A stretch of 64,000 bases of DNA, taken from the NCBI RefSeq assembly GCF_900115265.1, contig NZ_FOVU01000001.1, positions 531,001 to 595,000 of the forward strand, read 5' to 3'. Origin of the DNA: Bradyrhizobium sp. Ghvi. Lineage in GTDB: Bacteria > Pseudomonadota > Alphaproteobacteria > Rhizobiales > Xanthobacteraceae. Below, piece by piece: positions 8,657-18,002 of this stretch (positions within the stretch are counted from its first letter, which is position 1; each line of letters starts with the position of its first letter). The position numbers and the translations under genes are program-made. The notes below the pieces were generated by a model that was given only the letters and a program-made list of their open reading frames with translations, ran no database searches and was not told the origin of the DNA.

Positions 8657-9856
8657 TCAAAACATCAGATTGTCCTTCACCAGAACCCAGCGGCCGCCCT
8701 TGACCTGCTGCACCTGGGTGACGGTGTTGGCGAGATGGTCGGTCTTGGAGAACTTGGTCGGCGGCGAGTTGAAGATGTCGAGGAATTTCTCGCCCGACTC
8801 CAGTGAATCGAGCATCTTCTGACCGGTCAGATCCTTGCCGGCCTTGTCGGCGTAGAACGCAAACGTCATCACCGCGTTGTAGCCGATGATCGCCTGCGTA
8901 TTGGCATCAGTGCCGAACATCTTCTTGTAGTTGATCAGCCAGTCGTGGACCTTGCCCTTGGCGGTGTCCTCATAGGGAATCTCGAAGCCGCTCGCTGCAT
9001 AGAGCCCTTCGACCGCATCCTTGCCGAGCGTCGGCACTTCCAGCACATTGGTTGGCGTGGCGCCGAGAAAGGTGACGTCCCAGCCGAGCTTCTTCGCCTC
9101 CGTCATCGCGCCGATGGTTTCGCGGATCACGGTGCCGAGCACGACGAGATCGCAGCCGTCCGACTTCATCTTGGCGACCTGCGCACTGAAGTCGGAGGCG
9201 CCGCGCTTGTAGCTCGTCACCGATGCCGCCGGAATCTTCATTGCGGTGAGCTGCTGATTGAAGCCGTCGAGCACGTTCTTCCCGTACTCGTCGTCCTGAT
9301 GCATGATGCAGGGCTTCTTGAAGTTCTTCCACTCCATCATGTATTTCAGCGCCGCCCGCGTGCTCTCGACATAGGGCAGCAGATTGTTGAACTTCAGCCG
9401 CTCCTGCGGCTTGGCCGGATCGAACTTGAAGGTGAATTCGGCGGCCGTCAGCGGAAACAGCTGGAGCACGCCGGCATCGAACAGGATGTCCTGCGCGGCG
9501 AGCACCGTGGGCGAGCCCATCGGGCCGATCATCGCAAAGATCTTGTCGCGCTCGACCATCTTCTGCGAGGCCAGCACCGCTTTCTTCGGATCGTAGCCAT
9601 TGTCCTCCAGGATCATCTTGATCTTGCGGCCCTGGACGCCGCCGGCCGCGTTGATCTCCTCGACCGCCATCTTCATGCCGTTGGAAACAGGCACGCCCCA
9701 GACCTTGATCGGGCCCGAGAGATCCTGATGGGTGCCGATGACGATCTCGCGTGCCGAGATGCCTTCATTGGTGACCTTGGTTTGCGCCGCAGCCGGCAGA
9801 CAGGTGAGCGCCACCGCACCCACAGCAAGGCCGAACGCTTTCAACGATTTCGACAT
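8657..9856 (-). CDS. ABC transporter substrate-binding protein, LivJ/LivK family
   Basis: 399 residues. The ATG at 9856 has a strong ribosome binding site (GGAGAGGAG) and opens a signal peptide (MSKSLKAFGLAVGAVALTCLPAAAQ). The mature part is a type I periplasmic binding protein: the start (GISAREIVIGTHQDLSGP) and GPMGSPTVLAAQDI are typical of the LivK-like Peripla_BP_6 family, which binds branched-chain or other amino acids and many carboxylic acids. It is the last gene of a minus-strand cluster livH-livM-livG-livF-acyl-CoA synthetase-binding protein, 83 bases after the synthetase. The ligand is unknown; the synthetase suggests a carboxylic acid rather than leucine. Confidence 0.9.
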   Translation of the reverse strand: MSKSLKAFGLAVGAVALTCLPAAAQTKVTNEGISAREIVIGTHQDLSGPIKVWGVPVSNGMKMAVEEINAAGGVQGRKIKMILEDNGYDPKKAVLASQKMVERDKIFAMIGPMGSPTVLAAQDILFDAGVLQLFPLTAAEFTFKFDPAKPQERLKFNNLLPYVESTRAALKYMMEWKNFKKPCIMHQDDEYGKNVLDGFNQQLTAMKIPAASVTSYKRGASDFSAQVAKMKSDGCDLVVLGTVIRETIGAMTEAKKLGWDVTFLGATPTNVLEVPTLGKDAVEGLYAASGFEIPYEDTAKGKVHDWLINYKKMFGTDANTQAIIGYNAVMTFAFYADKAGKDLTGQKMLDSLESGEKFLDIFNSPPTKFSKTDHLANTVTQVQQVKGGRWVLVKDNLMF

Positions 9857-9939
9857 TGACGTCTCCTCTCCTTGGGGCCCATTCGACGCGAAGGGCGGGG
9901 CCATCACCGCTTCGCTGTTTTCGTCCTGCGCATGCCCGC

Positions 9940-11778
9940 TTACGCCACCGCGCGCTGGCGATACATCGCATCGATTTCGGCGGCATAGCGCTTGTTCACG
10001 AAATTGCGCTTCAGCTTCATGGTCGGCGTCAGCTCCTCGTCCTCCGGCGTGAGCTGGCGTTCGATCAGGTAGAACTTCTTGATGGTTTCAACGCGGGCAA
10101 AGTTCGCGTTGACAGCTTCGATCTCGTGCCAGATCAGATCCTGGATCTCCGTCGCGCGGCACAGGCTGGCGTAATTGGTGAAGGGGATATCGTGGTCCTG
10201 GGCGAATTTCTCGACATTCTCCTGGTCGATCATGACGAGGCAGGTGAGATAGGGCCTCTGGTCGCCGATCACGACCGCGTCCGAGATGTAGGGCGAGAAT
10301 TTGAGCTGGTTCTCGATCTCCGACGGCGTGACGTTCTTGCCGCCTGATGTGATGATGATGTCCTTCATCCGGTCGGTGATGCGGACGAAGCCTTCGTTGT
10401 CGATGGTGCCGACATCGCCAGTGTGCAACCAGCCTCTGGCATCGATGGTCTCCGCCGTCTTCTCCGGCTGGTTCAGATAGCCCATGAACAGGAAATCGCC
10501 CTTGATCAGGATCTCGCCCTCGGGCGAGAGCGCGACCTCGCCCCAGGGCACGGCCGTGCCGACCGAGCCGAGCTTGATGCGCGCCGCCGGCATCATGGTG
10601 GCGACCCCGCAATTCTCGGTCTGGCCGTAGACCTCGTGCATGTCGATGCCGAGCGCGAGGTACCAGCGGATCAGGTCCGGCGCGATCGGCGCCGCACCGG
10701 TGAAGGCGATGCGGCAGCGGTCGAGCCCGATCATGCGGCGGATGTTGCGGAACGCGACCCCGTAGGCGATGCGGTTGGCGATGCGCAAGCCGAGCGGCGC
10801 CCTCCTGCCCTCGAGGCGGCAATCGACCATGCGGTAGCCGATCTTGATGGCCCGGCGGTAGACCCATTGCTGCAGCGGCGTCGCATCCTTCAGAGCAATG
10901 GTGATGGCCGAGTAGAACTTTTCCCAGATCCGCGGCACCGCGAGGAACACCGTCGGCTGCACCTCACGCAGATTGTCCGGCACGGTCTCCGGGCTCTCGG
11001 CAAAGTTCATCACCGAGCCGAGCGCGACCGAGATGTAATAGCCTCCGACCCGCTCGGCGACGTGGCAGAGCGGCAGGAAGATCAACCGGTCCTCGTCCTC
11101 CCGCGCCGGAATGAAATCGCCCGCGTGCCGCATCTGGTGCGTGACGCTGCGGTTCGCGTGCATCGCGCCCTTAGGCGGCCCCGTCGTGCCTGACGTGTAG
11201 ACGAGCACGGCGAGATCATCGGCACCGCGGCTGCCGATCATCTGCTGCCACAGCGCCTCACGGCCGACCATGTGATTGCGGCCGAGCGCGCGAAACTCCT
11301 CGAACGACATCACCATGTCGTCGGAGAAGCCGCTGAGGCCCTCCATGTCGAACACGACGATCCGCTGCAGGCTGGGACAGCGCGCCCGGCAGGCGAGAAC
11401 CTTGTCGAGCTGCTCCTCGTCCTCGGCGAAGATCACCCGCGTGGTGGAATCATTGACGAGGTATTCGACCTGGGCCGACGCATCGGTCGGATAGATGCCG
11501 GTGGAGACGCCGCCGGCGCACAGGATGCCCATGTCGGCGTAGATCCATTCCGGGACGGCGTTGGCGATGATGGAGGCGACGTCCCCGGGCATGAAGCCGA
11601 TGGCGCGAAGGCCGTAGGCGATCTCCTTCGAGATCTGCAGCCATTCGCGCCAGCTCGTTGGCTGCCAGATGCCGAATTTCTTCTCGCGGATCGCAGGCCT
11701 ATCGCCGCGCACCTCTGCCGCTCGCACGAAGCTCTTTGCGATCGTATCAGCGACCGTCAGAACCGCCGGTCGGGACAT
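9940..11778 (-). CDS. AMP-dependent acyl-CoA synthetase/ligase (long-chain FadD type)
   Basis: 612 residues; the ATG at 11778 follows AAGGAG by six bases. The AMP-binding signature is at residues 193-206 (VYTSGTTGPPKGAM), the A5 motif at about 395 (YGQTENCG) and the A7-A8 region at WLHTGDVGTIDNEGFVRITDR. The C-terminal lysine region is GGKNVTPSEIENQLK. The enzyme activates a carboxylic acid with ATP to an acyl-adenylate and then the CoA thioester. Long-chain family length and the FadD15-like start are consistent with a fatty or arylalkanoic acid. It lies inside a liv-type importer operon, 46 bases after livF, suggesting that uptake is coupled to CoA activation. Confidence 0.9.
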   Translation of the reverse strand: MSRPAVLTVADTIAKSFVRAAEVRGDRPAIREKKFGIWQPTSWREWLQISKEIAYGLRAIGFMPGDVASIIANAVPEWIYADMGILCAGGVSTGIYPTDASAQVEYLVNDSTTRVIFAEDEEQLDKVLACRARCPSLQRIVVFDMEGLSGFSDDMVMSFEEFRALGRNHMVGREALWQQMIGSRGADDLAVLVYTSGTTGPPKGAMHANRSVTHQMRHAGDFIPAREDEDRLIFLPLCHVAERVGGYYISVALGSVMNFAESPETVPDNLREVQPTVFLAVPRIWEKFYSAITIALKDATPLQQWVYRRAIKIGYRMVDCRLEGRRAPLGLRIANRIAYGVAFRNIRRMIGLDRCRIAFTGAAPIAPDLIRWYLALGIDMHEVYGQTENCGVATMMPAARIKLGSVGTAVPWGEVALSPEGEILIKGDFLFMGYLNQPEKTAETIDARGWLHTGDVGTIDNEGFVRITDRMKDIIITSGGKNVTPSEIENQLKFSPYISDAVVIGDQRPYLTCLVMIDQENVEKFAQDHDIPFTNYASLCRATEIQDLIWHEIEAVNANFARVETIKKFYLIERQLTPEDEELTPTMKLKRNFVNKRYAAEIDAMYRQRAVA

Positions 11779-11823
11779 GTACGTCTCCTTTTTGTCGCCC
11801 TCGAGCTTTCATGGTCGAGGTCG

Positions 11824-12612
11824 TCATCTCCAGGTCTTCTTCTTTTTCCAGCGCCGTTCGCCTCGAGCGCCGGCCTCCTTGGCGCCAAGGTAGAATTCCT
11901 GAATGTCCTTCGAATGCATCAAACGGTCGCAGCTGTCGTTCATCACGACGCGGCCGATCTCCAGCACATAACCGTAATGCGCCGTCTCCAGCGCCACGCG
12001 CGCGTTCTGCTCGACCAGCAGGATCGACATGCCCTGCTCCTCATTGACGCGGCGGATGATCGTGAAGATCTCCTTCACCAGGATCGGCGACAGGCCGAGC
12101 GAGGGCTCATCGAGCAGCAGCAGCGTCGGCCGGTTCATCAGAGCACGTCCGATCGCGAGCATCTGCTGTTCGCCGCCGGAGAGCTGGCCGGCCGGCTGGT
12201 CGATGCGCTCCTTCAGACGTGGGAAATAGACGTAGACCCGCTCCAGATCCTCCGACACGCCGTCGCGATCCTTGCGCGGATAGGCGCCCATCATCAGGTT
12301 CTCGCGCACCGAGAGGAACGGGAACACTTCGCGCCCCTCAGGCACATGGCTGAGGCCGAGCCGGACGATGCGGTCCGCCTCCATGCGCTGGATCGGCTTG
12401 CCCATGAACTCGATCGAACCCTTTTGCGGGTCGAGAATGCCCGAGATGGTCTTCAGCACGGTGGTCTTGCCGGCGCCGTTGGCGCCCAAGAGCGTGACGA
12501 TGCGGCCGCGCGGCACCTCCAGCGAGATGCCGCGGATCGCCATGATCGGACCGTAATAGCTCTCGATGTTCGAGAGTCTCAGGATGATGTCCGGGGCCAC
12601 GGTCGCATCCAT
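11824..12612 (-). CDS. livF: Branched-chain-type ABC transporter ATPase LivF
   Basis: 262 residues. Walker A GANGAGKT at 43-50, signature LSGGEQQ at 144-150 and Walker B LLLLDEP at 164-170, with the LivF hallmarks SHVPEGREVFP and ILLVEQNARVAL. It is one of two ATPases energising the LivHM permease. The gene begins 4 bases after the stop of livG, so translation is probably coupled. The protein ends in a basic tail (RRWKKKKTWR) that ordinary LivF proteins of about 235 residues lack; its role is unknown. Confidence 0.93.
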   Translation of the reverse strand: MDATVAPDIILRLSNIESYYGPIMAIRGISLEVPRGRIVTLLGANGAGKTTVLKTISGILDPQKGSIEFMGKPIQRMEADRIVRLGLSHVPEGREVFPFLSVRENLMMGAYPRKDRDGVSEDLERVYVYFPRLKERIDQPAGQLSGGEQQMLAIGRALMNRPTLLLLDEPSLGLSPILVKEIFTIIRRVNEEQGMSILLVEQNARVALETAHYGYVLEIGRVVMNDSCDRLMHSKDIQEFYLGAKEAGARGERRWKKKKTWR

Positions 12613-12616
12613 CGCG

Positions 12617-13375
12617 TCAGGCTCCCAGATACGCTGCGATGACGTCGGGGTGCTGCTGCACCTCGGACGGCGAGCCCATCGCCAGCACGCGACCGTAATT
12701 CAGTGCGATGACACGGTCCGAGACCCGGTTAACCAGCGACATGTCGTGCTCGACCATCAGCACGGTGACGCCGAGCTCGCTCTTCATGTCGCGGATCCAG
12801 AACGACATGTCGTCGGTCTCCTCGACATTGAGGCCGGACGATGGCTCGTCGAGCAGAATCAGCTTCGGCTCGGAGCAGAGCGCACGCGCGAGCTCGATCA
12901 CCTTGCGCACGCCATAGGGTAGACCCGAGATCAGCTTGTCGCGATAAGGCTCGAGGTCAAGGAATTCGATGACCTGCTCGACCCGGCGGCGGTGCAGCTT
13001 CTCGTTGGCGCGCACGCTCGGCAGGAACAGCAGCTCCTGCCAGAGCTGCGTGGTGCAATGCCGGTGGCGCCCCACCAGCAGATTCGACAGCACGGTCGCA
13101 TTCTCGAACAGCTCGATGTTCTGGAAAGTGCGGGCGATGCCGAGCCTGGCGATGTCGTAGGGCGGCTGTTCGGTGATGTCCTGGTCCTCGAATAAGATGC
13201 GGCCCGAGGTCGGCCGGTAGATCCGCGAGACCAGATTGAAGATCGAGCTCTTGCCCGCGCCGTTCGGCCCGATGATCGACAGGATCTCGCCCCTCTCGAC
13301 CGCGAACGACACCGCATCGACGGCCTTGAGGCCCCCGAAATGCAGCGACAGGTTCTCGGCGCGGAAATAGCTCAT
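12617..13375 (-). CDS. livG: Branched-chain-type ABC transporter ATPase LivG
   Basis: 252 residues; the start at 13375 overlaps the livM stop by four bases (ATGA), which fixes it despite a much longer open frame upstream. Walker A GPNGAGKS at 36-43, Walker B LILLDEPSSGLN, and the LivG-typical degenerate signature LPYGVRK in place of LSGGQ. Q-loop region RTFQNIELF. It forms the second nucleotide-binding subunit with LivF. Confidence 0.93.
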   Translation of the reverse strand: MSYFRAENLSLHFGGLKAVDAVSFAVERGEILSIIGPNGAGKSSIFNLVSRIYRPTSGRILFEDQDITEQPPYDIARLGIARTFQNIELFENATVLSNLLVGRHRHCTTQLWQELLFLPSVRANEKLHRRRVEQVIEFLDLEPYRDKLISGLPYGVRKVIELARALCSEPKLILLDEPSSGLNVEETDDMSFWIRDMKSELGVTVLMVEHDMSLVNRVSDRVIALNYGRVLAMGSPSEVQQHPDVIAAYLGA

Positions 13376-14523
13376 CGGTTGCGCTCCGACTTCACGTAGA
13401 TCTTCTGCCGTTTGAAGGTGGCGCGCTTGTAGAGCGGAAACAGCTGGAAGAACAGCTTGATCTTGAGCCAGCGACCGTAGAGGCCCAGCGGCTCGAACAG
13501 CACGAATAGCATGATGATGACGCCGTAGATCGCGCCCTTGAGACCATTGAGCGAGGCGAACGCCGCGACCTTCGACTGGATGTTTCCCGCGGTCGCCGTG
13601 CCTGCGCCAAGGGCCGCGGCGATGCCGGCAATGATTCCGGGCATGTCGTCCTTGAGGTAAGTCAGGAACGGATCGATCATCACGATGAAGATCGCGCCCA
13701 GCACCGCGCCGTGCAGGCTGAAGGTGCCGCCGATCAGGATCACGATGATGAACTCGATCGAGAGCTGCAGCGTGAACATCTCCGGCGAGATGAAGGAAAG
13801 TTTGTGCGCGAACAGCACGCCGGCAAAGCCCGTGATCGCTGCCGAGATCGCAAAGGACTTCACCTTGTAGAGCGCGACGTTGACGCCCATGCTGCGCGCC
13901 GCGGTCTCGCTGTCGCGGATCGCGACAAAGGCGCGCCCCGTCGGCGAGCGCAACAGATTGAGCGTGCCGACGATGGTCAGCACCAGCACCGCAAGGCAAA
14001 GGAAATAGAAGGTCGGGCTGTCGCGCGAGACCGTCACGCCGAGCAGCGACAGCGCCTTGACCCGCAGACCCTCATTGCCGTTGGTGACGCTCTCCCAGCG
14101 CGCCAGGATCTCCTCGACGATGAAGGCAAAGGAGATGGTGGCGATGACGAGATAGATGCCCTGAAGCCGCAGCGCGGGAAAGCCGACCAGCGCGCCGATA
14201 CAGCCGGTCAGGACGCCCGCGGCGAGGAAATAGACCGGGAACGGCACATTGTATTTCTGCAAATAGGCGGCCGTGTAGGCGCCGATCGCGAGGAACGCGG
14301 CGTGCCCGAGCGAGGCCTGTCCCGTAAAGCCGGTCAGGATCAGCAGCGCAACGCCGACGGTGGCGTAGATGCAGACGAAGACGAGCTGGCTCATCAGATA
14401 GCTGGAGAGCACGTAGGGCGCGATCAGCAGGATCGCCAACAACAGGCCATAGGAGACGACGTAGCCCGAATGCGGGAACAGCCTGATGTCATCCTCATAG
14501 TCGGTCTTGAACAGGAAGCGCAT
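13372..14523 (-). CDS. livM: Branched-chain-type ABC transporter permease LivM
   Basis: 383 residues with about ten hydrophobic segments. It carries the LivM landmark stretches LTGFTGQASLGHAAFLAIGAY near residue 65 and FAVISAAITGFAG-like sequence (SFAISAAITGFAGVL) at the ABC-ATPase contact. Inner-membrane subunit that pairs with LivH. It starts four bases after the livH stop and overlaps livG by four bases, so livH-livM-livG are tightly coupled. Confidence 0.92.
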   Translation of the reverse strand: MRFLFKTDYEDDIRLFPHSGYVVSYGLLLAILLIAPYVLSSYLMSQLVFVCIYATVGVALLILTGFTGQASLGHAAFLAIGAYTAAYLQKYNVPFPVYFLAAGVLTGCIGALVGFPALRLQGIYLVIATISFAFIVEEILARWESVTNGNEGLRVKALSLLGVTVSRDSPTFYFLCLAVLVLTIVGTLNLLRSPTGRAFVAIRDSETAARSMGVNVALYKVKSFAISAAITGFAGVLFAHKLSFISPEMFTLQLSIEFIIVILIGGTFSLHGAVLGAIFIVMIDPFLTYLKDDMPGIIAGIAAALGAGTATAGNIQSKVAAFASLNGLKGAIYGVIIMLFVLFEPLGLYGRWLKIKLFFQLFPLYKRATFKRQKIYVKSERNR

Positions 14524-14527
14524 GCGT

Positions 14528-15403
14528 TCAGACCTTCTTGCGGGCGTGAAGGCCGAACAGGCCTTCGGGCTTGAGCAGCAGCACGGCGAGCAGAACGATG
14601 TAGGGCGCGACGTCCTTCCAACCCTCCGGCAGATAGAACCCGGCCATGCTCTCGATCACGCCGATCAGGACGCCTCCGACGACCGCGCCGGGAATCGAGC
14701 CGAACCCGCCGAGCACCGCCGCCGGAAACGCCTTGAGCCCGAGCACGAGGCCGACATTGGAATGGATGAAGGTGATCGGCGCCAGCAGCACGCCGGCACA
14801 GGTCGCGACCGCCGCGCTGATTGCCCAGACGATCGACACCACGCGCTTGACGGGAATGCCCATGTAATAGGCCGCCAGCATATTCTCGGAGCTGGCGCGC
14901 ATCGCGGTGCCGAGCGTGGTCTTGTTGAAGAACAGCCAAAGCAGCGCGCAGAGGATCATCGTCGCCGCGATCACCGAGAGCTTGTCATAGGCCAGCACGA
15001 GAGAGCCGATCCGCAAGACGCCCTGGCTGAACGGCGTGTCGATCTTGAAATCGTCGGTGCCCCAGATCATGCCGGCGACCGAGCGCAGGAAATAACCGAG
15101 GCCGATCGTGGCCATGATGATGGAGAATTGCGGATAGCCGAGGATCGGCCGCACCACAATCCGCTCCGCCAGCATGCCGAAAAGCGCCATCGCCGCCACC
15201 GCACCGGCAAAGCCGATCCAGTAGTTCAGGCCCATCATGCCGATGAAGGTGAAGGCGAAGAAGCCGCCCAGCATCATCAGATCGCCCTGGGCGAAATTGA
15301 CGACCTCGGTGGCCTTGTAGACGAGTACGAAGCCGAGTGCGATCAGGCCGTAGACACAGCCGAGTGCAACACCGCTGACCAGCTGCTGAACGAAATCCAG
15401 CAT
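14528..15403 (-). CDS. livH: Branched-chain-type ABC transporter permease LivH
   Basis: 291 residues, very hydrophobic, starting MLDFVQQLVSGVALGCVYGL. The start at 15403 is supported by GGGAGGA eight bases upstream; a GTG-type start at 15424 would add seven residues without a binding site. The motifs VNFAQGDLMMLGGFFAF and GFGSIPGAVVGGVLIGVIE are typical of LivH. First gene of the minus-strand uptake operon; the promoter should lie in 15404-15586. Confidence 0.92.
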   Translation of the reverse strand: MLDFVQQLVSGVALGCVYGLIALGFVLVYKATEVVNFAQGDLMMLGGFFAFTFIGMMGLNYWIGFAGAVAAMALFGMLAERIVVRPILGYPQFSIIMATIGLGYFLRSVAGMIWGTDDFKIDTPFSQGVLRIGSLVLAYDKLSVIAATMILCALLWLFFNKTTLGTAMRASSENMLAAYYMGIPVKRVVSIVWAISAAVATCAGVLLAPITFIHSNVGLVLGLKAFPAAVLGGFGSIPGAVVGGVLIGVIESMAGFYLPEGWKDVAPYIVLLAVLLLKPEGLFGLHARKKV

Positions 15404-15586
15404 CGCCGCGTCCTCCCGATGCAACCTGCGGTTCTTGACGACCGCATCGCCACATCTTGTGTCCAGCCGCTACGCAGTCGTCTCGCTGCGTGAGCACCAT
15501 TTGTCCCGGCGCCAATTCAGCCTGAACCGCCAAGCGCTGTCAACAAACGGTGACTTCTAGGGTCTCTTGCCTTTAGTCCAAGATGG

Positions 15587-16426
15587 ATGCCGGAATTTGC
15601 GGTCGCGAGATTCACGGGGCCGAAATATCTTCAGGCCATGGTCGCGACCGATGCAAAACCGGATGGTGTGGCCGTCATGAAGCCGGACAGCTCGGCGCTC
15701 GAACTCCGAGGGTTAACGAAGCGTTTTGACCGTTTGGCGGTCGATAGCCTCGATCTCACCATTCGTGCCGGGGAATTCTACGCGCTGGTCGGCCCGAATG
15801 GCGCCGGCAAGACCACCACTTTGCGCATGGTTGCAGGCCTGCTCAGGCCCGACGACGGCACGGTCTCGATCTTCGGGATCGACGCGCTCGTCGATCCCGT
15901 CGCGGCCAAGCAGGTGATGGCGTGGGTCTCCGATGAGCCCATGATCTATGACAAGCTCACCCCGCTCGAATATCTGGAATTCGTCGCCGGTCTCTGGGGC
16001 ATCGCACCCTCGGTCTCGAAACCGGTCGCCGAGGAGCTCCTGAGCTCGCTCGGGCTCGAGCCGCACCGGCACGAGCGCTGCGAAGGCTTCTCCAAGGGCA
16101 TGCGCCAGAAGGTCGCTCTCGCCGGCGCGCTGGTGCACGATCCCCGCCTCATCATCCTCGACGAACCGCTGACAGGACTCGATGCCGTTTCGGCCCGCCA
16201 CGTGAAGGGACTGCTCGGCGAGCGCGTCCGCGCCGGCTGCACCGTCATCATGACGACGCATATCCTCGAAGTCGCCGAGCGCATGGCCGACCGCATCGGC
16301 GTGATCGCCGCGGGCCGTCTCGTTGCCGAAGGCACACTCACGGAGCTGCGTCAGCAGAACGGCCATGCCGACACCAGCCTGGAAGATCTCTTCATCGCAT
16401 TGGTCACGCTTCAGGACGCGGCATGA
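15587..16426 (+). CDS. ABC-2 type transporter ATP-binding protein
   Basis: 279 residues. Walker A GPNGAGKT near residue 68, signature FSKGMRQKV, Walker B RLIILDEPLTGLD. The layout matches the CcmA/NatA-like ATPases of ABC-2 exporters. The ATG at 15587 lacks a good ribosome binding site; ATGs at 15638 and 15677 are in frame and either would still leave the whole ATPase domain. The stop overlaps the next gene by four bases (ATGA), so the pair forms one exporter. Substrate unknown. Confidence 0.85.
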   Translation: MPEFAVARFTGPKYLQAMVATDAKPDGVAVMKPDSSALELRGLTKRFDRLAVDSLDLTIRAGEFYALVGPNGAGKTTTLRMVAGLLRPDDGTVSIFGIDALVDPVAAKQVMAWVSDEPMIYDKLTPLEYLEFVAGLWGIAPSVSKPVAEELLSSLGLEPHRHERCEGFSKGMRQKVALAGALVHDPRLIILDEPLTGLDAVSARHVKGLLGERVRAGCTVIMTTHILEVAERMADRIGVIAAGRLVAEGTLTELRQQNGHADTSLEDLFIALVTLQDAA

Positions 16427-17949
16427 GCTCGGCGACCGCGCTCTCCTGGTTTGCCCGTCACGAGCTCAGGCTCGCCTGGCGCGAATGGTTCGCCATGATG
16501 ACGGGCGGCCGGCGCCGGCGTGCCCGCGCCGCCGTGATCGGGCTGGTGTTCTTCGCCGCGCTGCTGCACCTGCCCGCCTGGGCCGTGATCGGCCGCTTCG
16601 CCGATCTGCAGCTGCCGCTCGACAAATCCTCGCTGATCGTGATCTCGGCGACGATCTTGCTCGCGTGGACCTTGATGCTGTCGCAGGCGATCGAATCGGT
16701 GACGCGGGTGTTTTACGCCCGCGCCGATCTCGACCTGATCATGTCCTCGCCGGCGCGACTCGCGAATCTGTTCTCGGTGCGCATCGCCGCAATTGCGCTC
16801 AGCGTCACGCTGATGGCGCTGCTGTTCTCGACGCCCTTCATCGACGTGCTGGTGATCGGCGGCGGGCCGCGCTGGCTCAACGCCTTCGGCGTGATCATCG
16901 CGATGGGCCTGTCGGCCGCGGCGATCGCGATTGCCGTCACCATCCTGCTGTTTCGCCTGATCGGCCCGGCGCGGACGCGCTTCGTCGCCCAGATCCTCGC
17001 CGCGATCATCGGCGCCGGCTTCGTGATCGCGCTGCAGGTGGCGGCGATCATCTCGTATGGCACGCTGTCGCGCTTCACCATCCTCACCTCAGGCACCCTG
17101 GCCGCCCACGCGCCCGAGGTCGACAGCATCTGGTGGTGGCCGGCACGCGCGACGATGGGCGACAGCGCGGCGCTGCTGCTTCTGCTGGCGCTGGGGCTGG
17201 TTCTGCTCGGATGCGTGATGGCGATCTTCTCGGGCCGCTTCGCCGACACCGCGATCGACGCTGCTGCCTATGGCACATCGAGCCGCAAGCGCGCGAGAGA
17301 GCGCGCGTTCCGCGGCGGCTCGCGACAGCAGGCGCTGAGGCGCAAGGAGTTCATCCTGCTCTGGCGCGATCCCTGGCTGATCTCGCAAACCCTGATGCAG
17401 CTGCTCTATCTGGTGCCGCCAGCGCTGTTGCTGTGGCGCAGCTTTGGCGACAGTTCCGTGGCGCTGACGCTGATCACACCTGTGATCGTGATGGCCGCGG
17501 GTCAACTCGCCGGCGGACTGGCCTGGCTGACGATCTCGGGCGAGGACGCGCCCGATCTGGTCGCGACCGCGCCGCTGACGCCATCCAGCGTGACCCGCGC
17601 CAAGATCGAGGTGGTGCTGATCGCGATCGCCGCCATCTTCAGCCCGCTGGTTGCGGCCCTGGTTTTCGCCTCGCTGTTCCAGGCTGTCATCACGGCCGCC
17701 ATGCTCATCGTCGGCGCGGCCTCCGCCACCGCGATCCAGCTCTGGTTCCGTGTCCAGGCCCGACGCAGCCAGTTCCGTCGCCGCCAGACCTCCTCGCGAC
17801 TCGCCACTTTCGCCGAAGCCTTCTCCTCGATCGGCTGGGCGGCCACCGCCGCGCTGCTGCTCACGCTGCCGATGGCAGGCATCGTCAGCGGTCTTATGAC
17901 CGCGGGCCTGGTTGCGATGACCTGGAAGTTCAGCCCAAAGCGCGAGTGA
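16423..17949 (+). CDS. ABC-2 type transporter permease
   Basis: 508 residues with around ten to twelve hydrophobic segments, beginning in a cytoplasmic stretch rich in arginine (GGRRRRARAAVIGLVFF). A second arginine-rich cytoplasmic loop lies mid-protein (SSRKRARERAFRGGSRQQALRRKEF), as in exporter subunits with two ABC-2 halves. It overlaps the preceding ATPase by four bases. Conserved in rhizobia as a hypothetical permease; the exported compound cannot be inferred. Confidence 0.8.
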   Translation: MSSATALSWFARHELRLAWREWFAMMTGGRRRRARAAVIGLVFFAALLHLPAWAVIGRFADLQLPLDKSSLIVISATILLAWTLMLSQAIESVTRVFYARADLDLIMSSPARLANLFSVRIAAIALSVTLMALLFSTPFIDVLVIGGGPRWLNAFGVIIAMGLSAAAIAIAVTILLFRLIGPARTRFVAQILAAIIGAGFVIALQVAAIISYGTLSRFTILTSGTLAAHAPEVDSIWWWPARATMGDSAALLLLLALGLVLLGCVMAIFSGRFADTAIDAAAYGTSSRKRARERAFRGGSRQQALRRKEFILLWRDPWLISQTLMQLLYLVPPALLLWRSFGDSSVALTLITPVIVMAAGQLAGGLAWLTISGEDAPDLVATAPLTPSSVTRAKIEVVLIAIAAIFSPLVAALVFASLFQAVITAAMLIVGAASATAIQLWFRVQARRSQFRRRQTSSRLATFAEAFSSIGWAATAALLLTLPMAGIVSGLMTAGLVAMTWKFSPKRE

Positions 17950-17976
17950 GGCGTCTCGGCTCCGTATTCCACTCGA

Positions 17977-18000
17977 AAGTAAGGCTAAATTGCCTTACTT
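17977..18000. promoter_or_regulatory. Perfect inverted repeat AAGTAAGGC-6-GCCTTACTT
   Basis: Nine-base perfect arms with the 6-base loop TAAATT, 27 bases after the ABC-2 permease stop and immediately before the antitoxin remnant. It has no T-run, so it is not a classical terminator. It could be a terminator stem, or a relic operator of the toxin-antitoxin operon. Confidence 0.4.
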
Positions 18001-18002
18001 AG

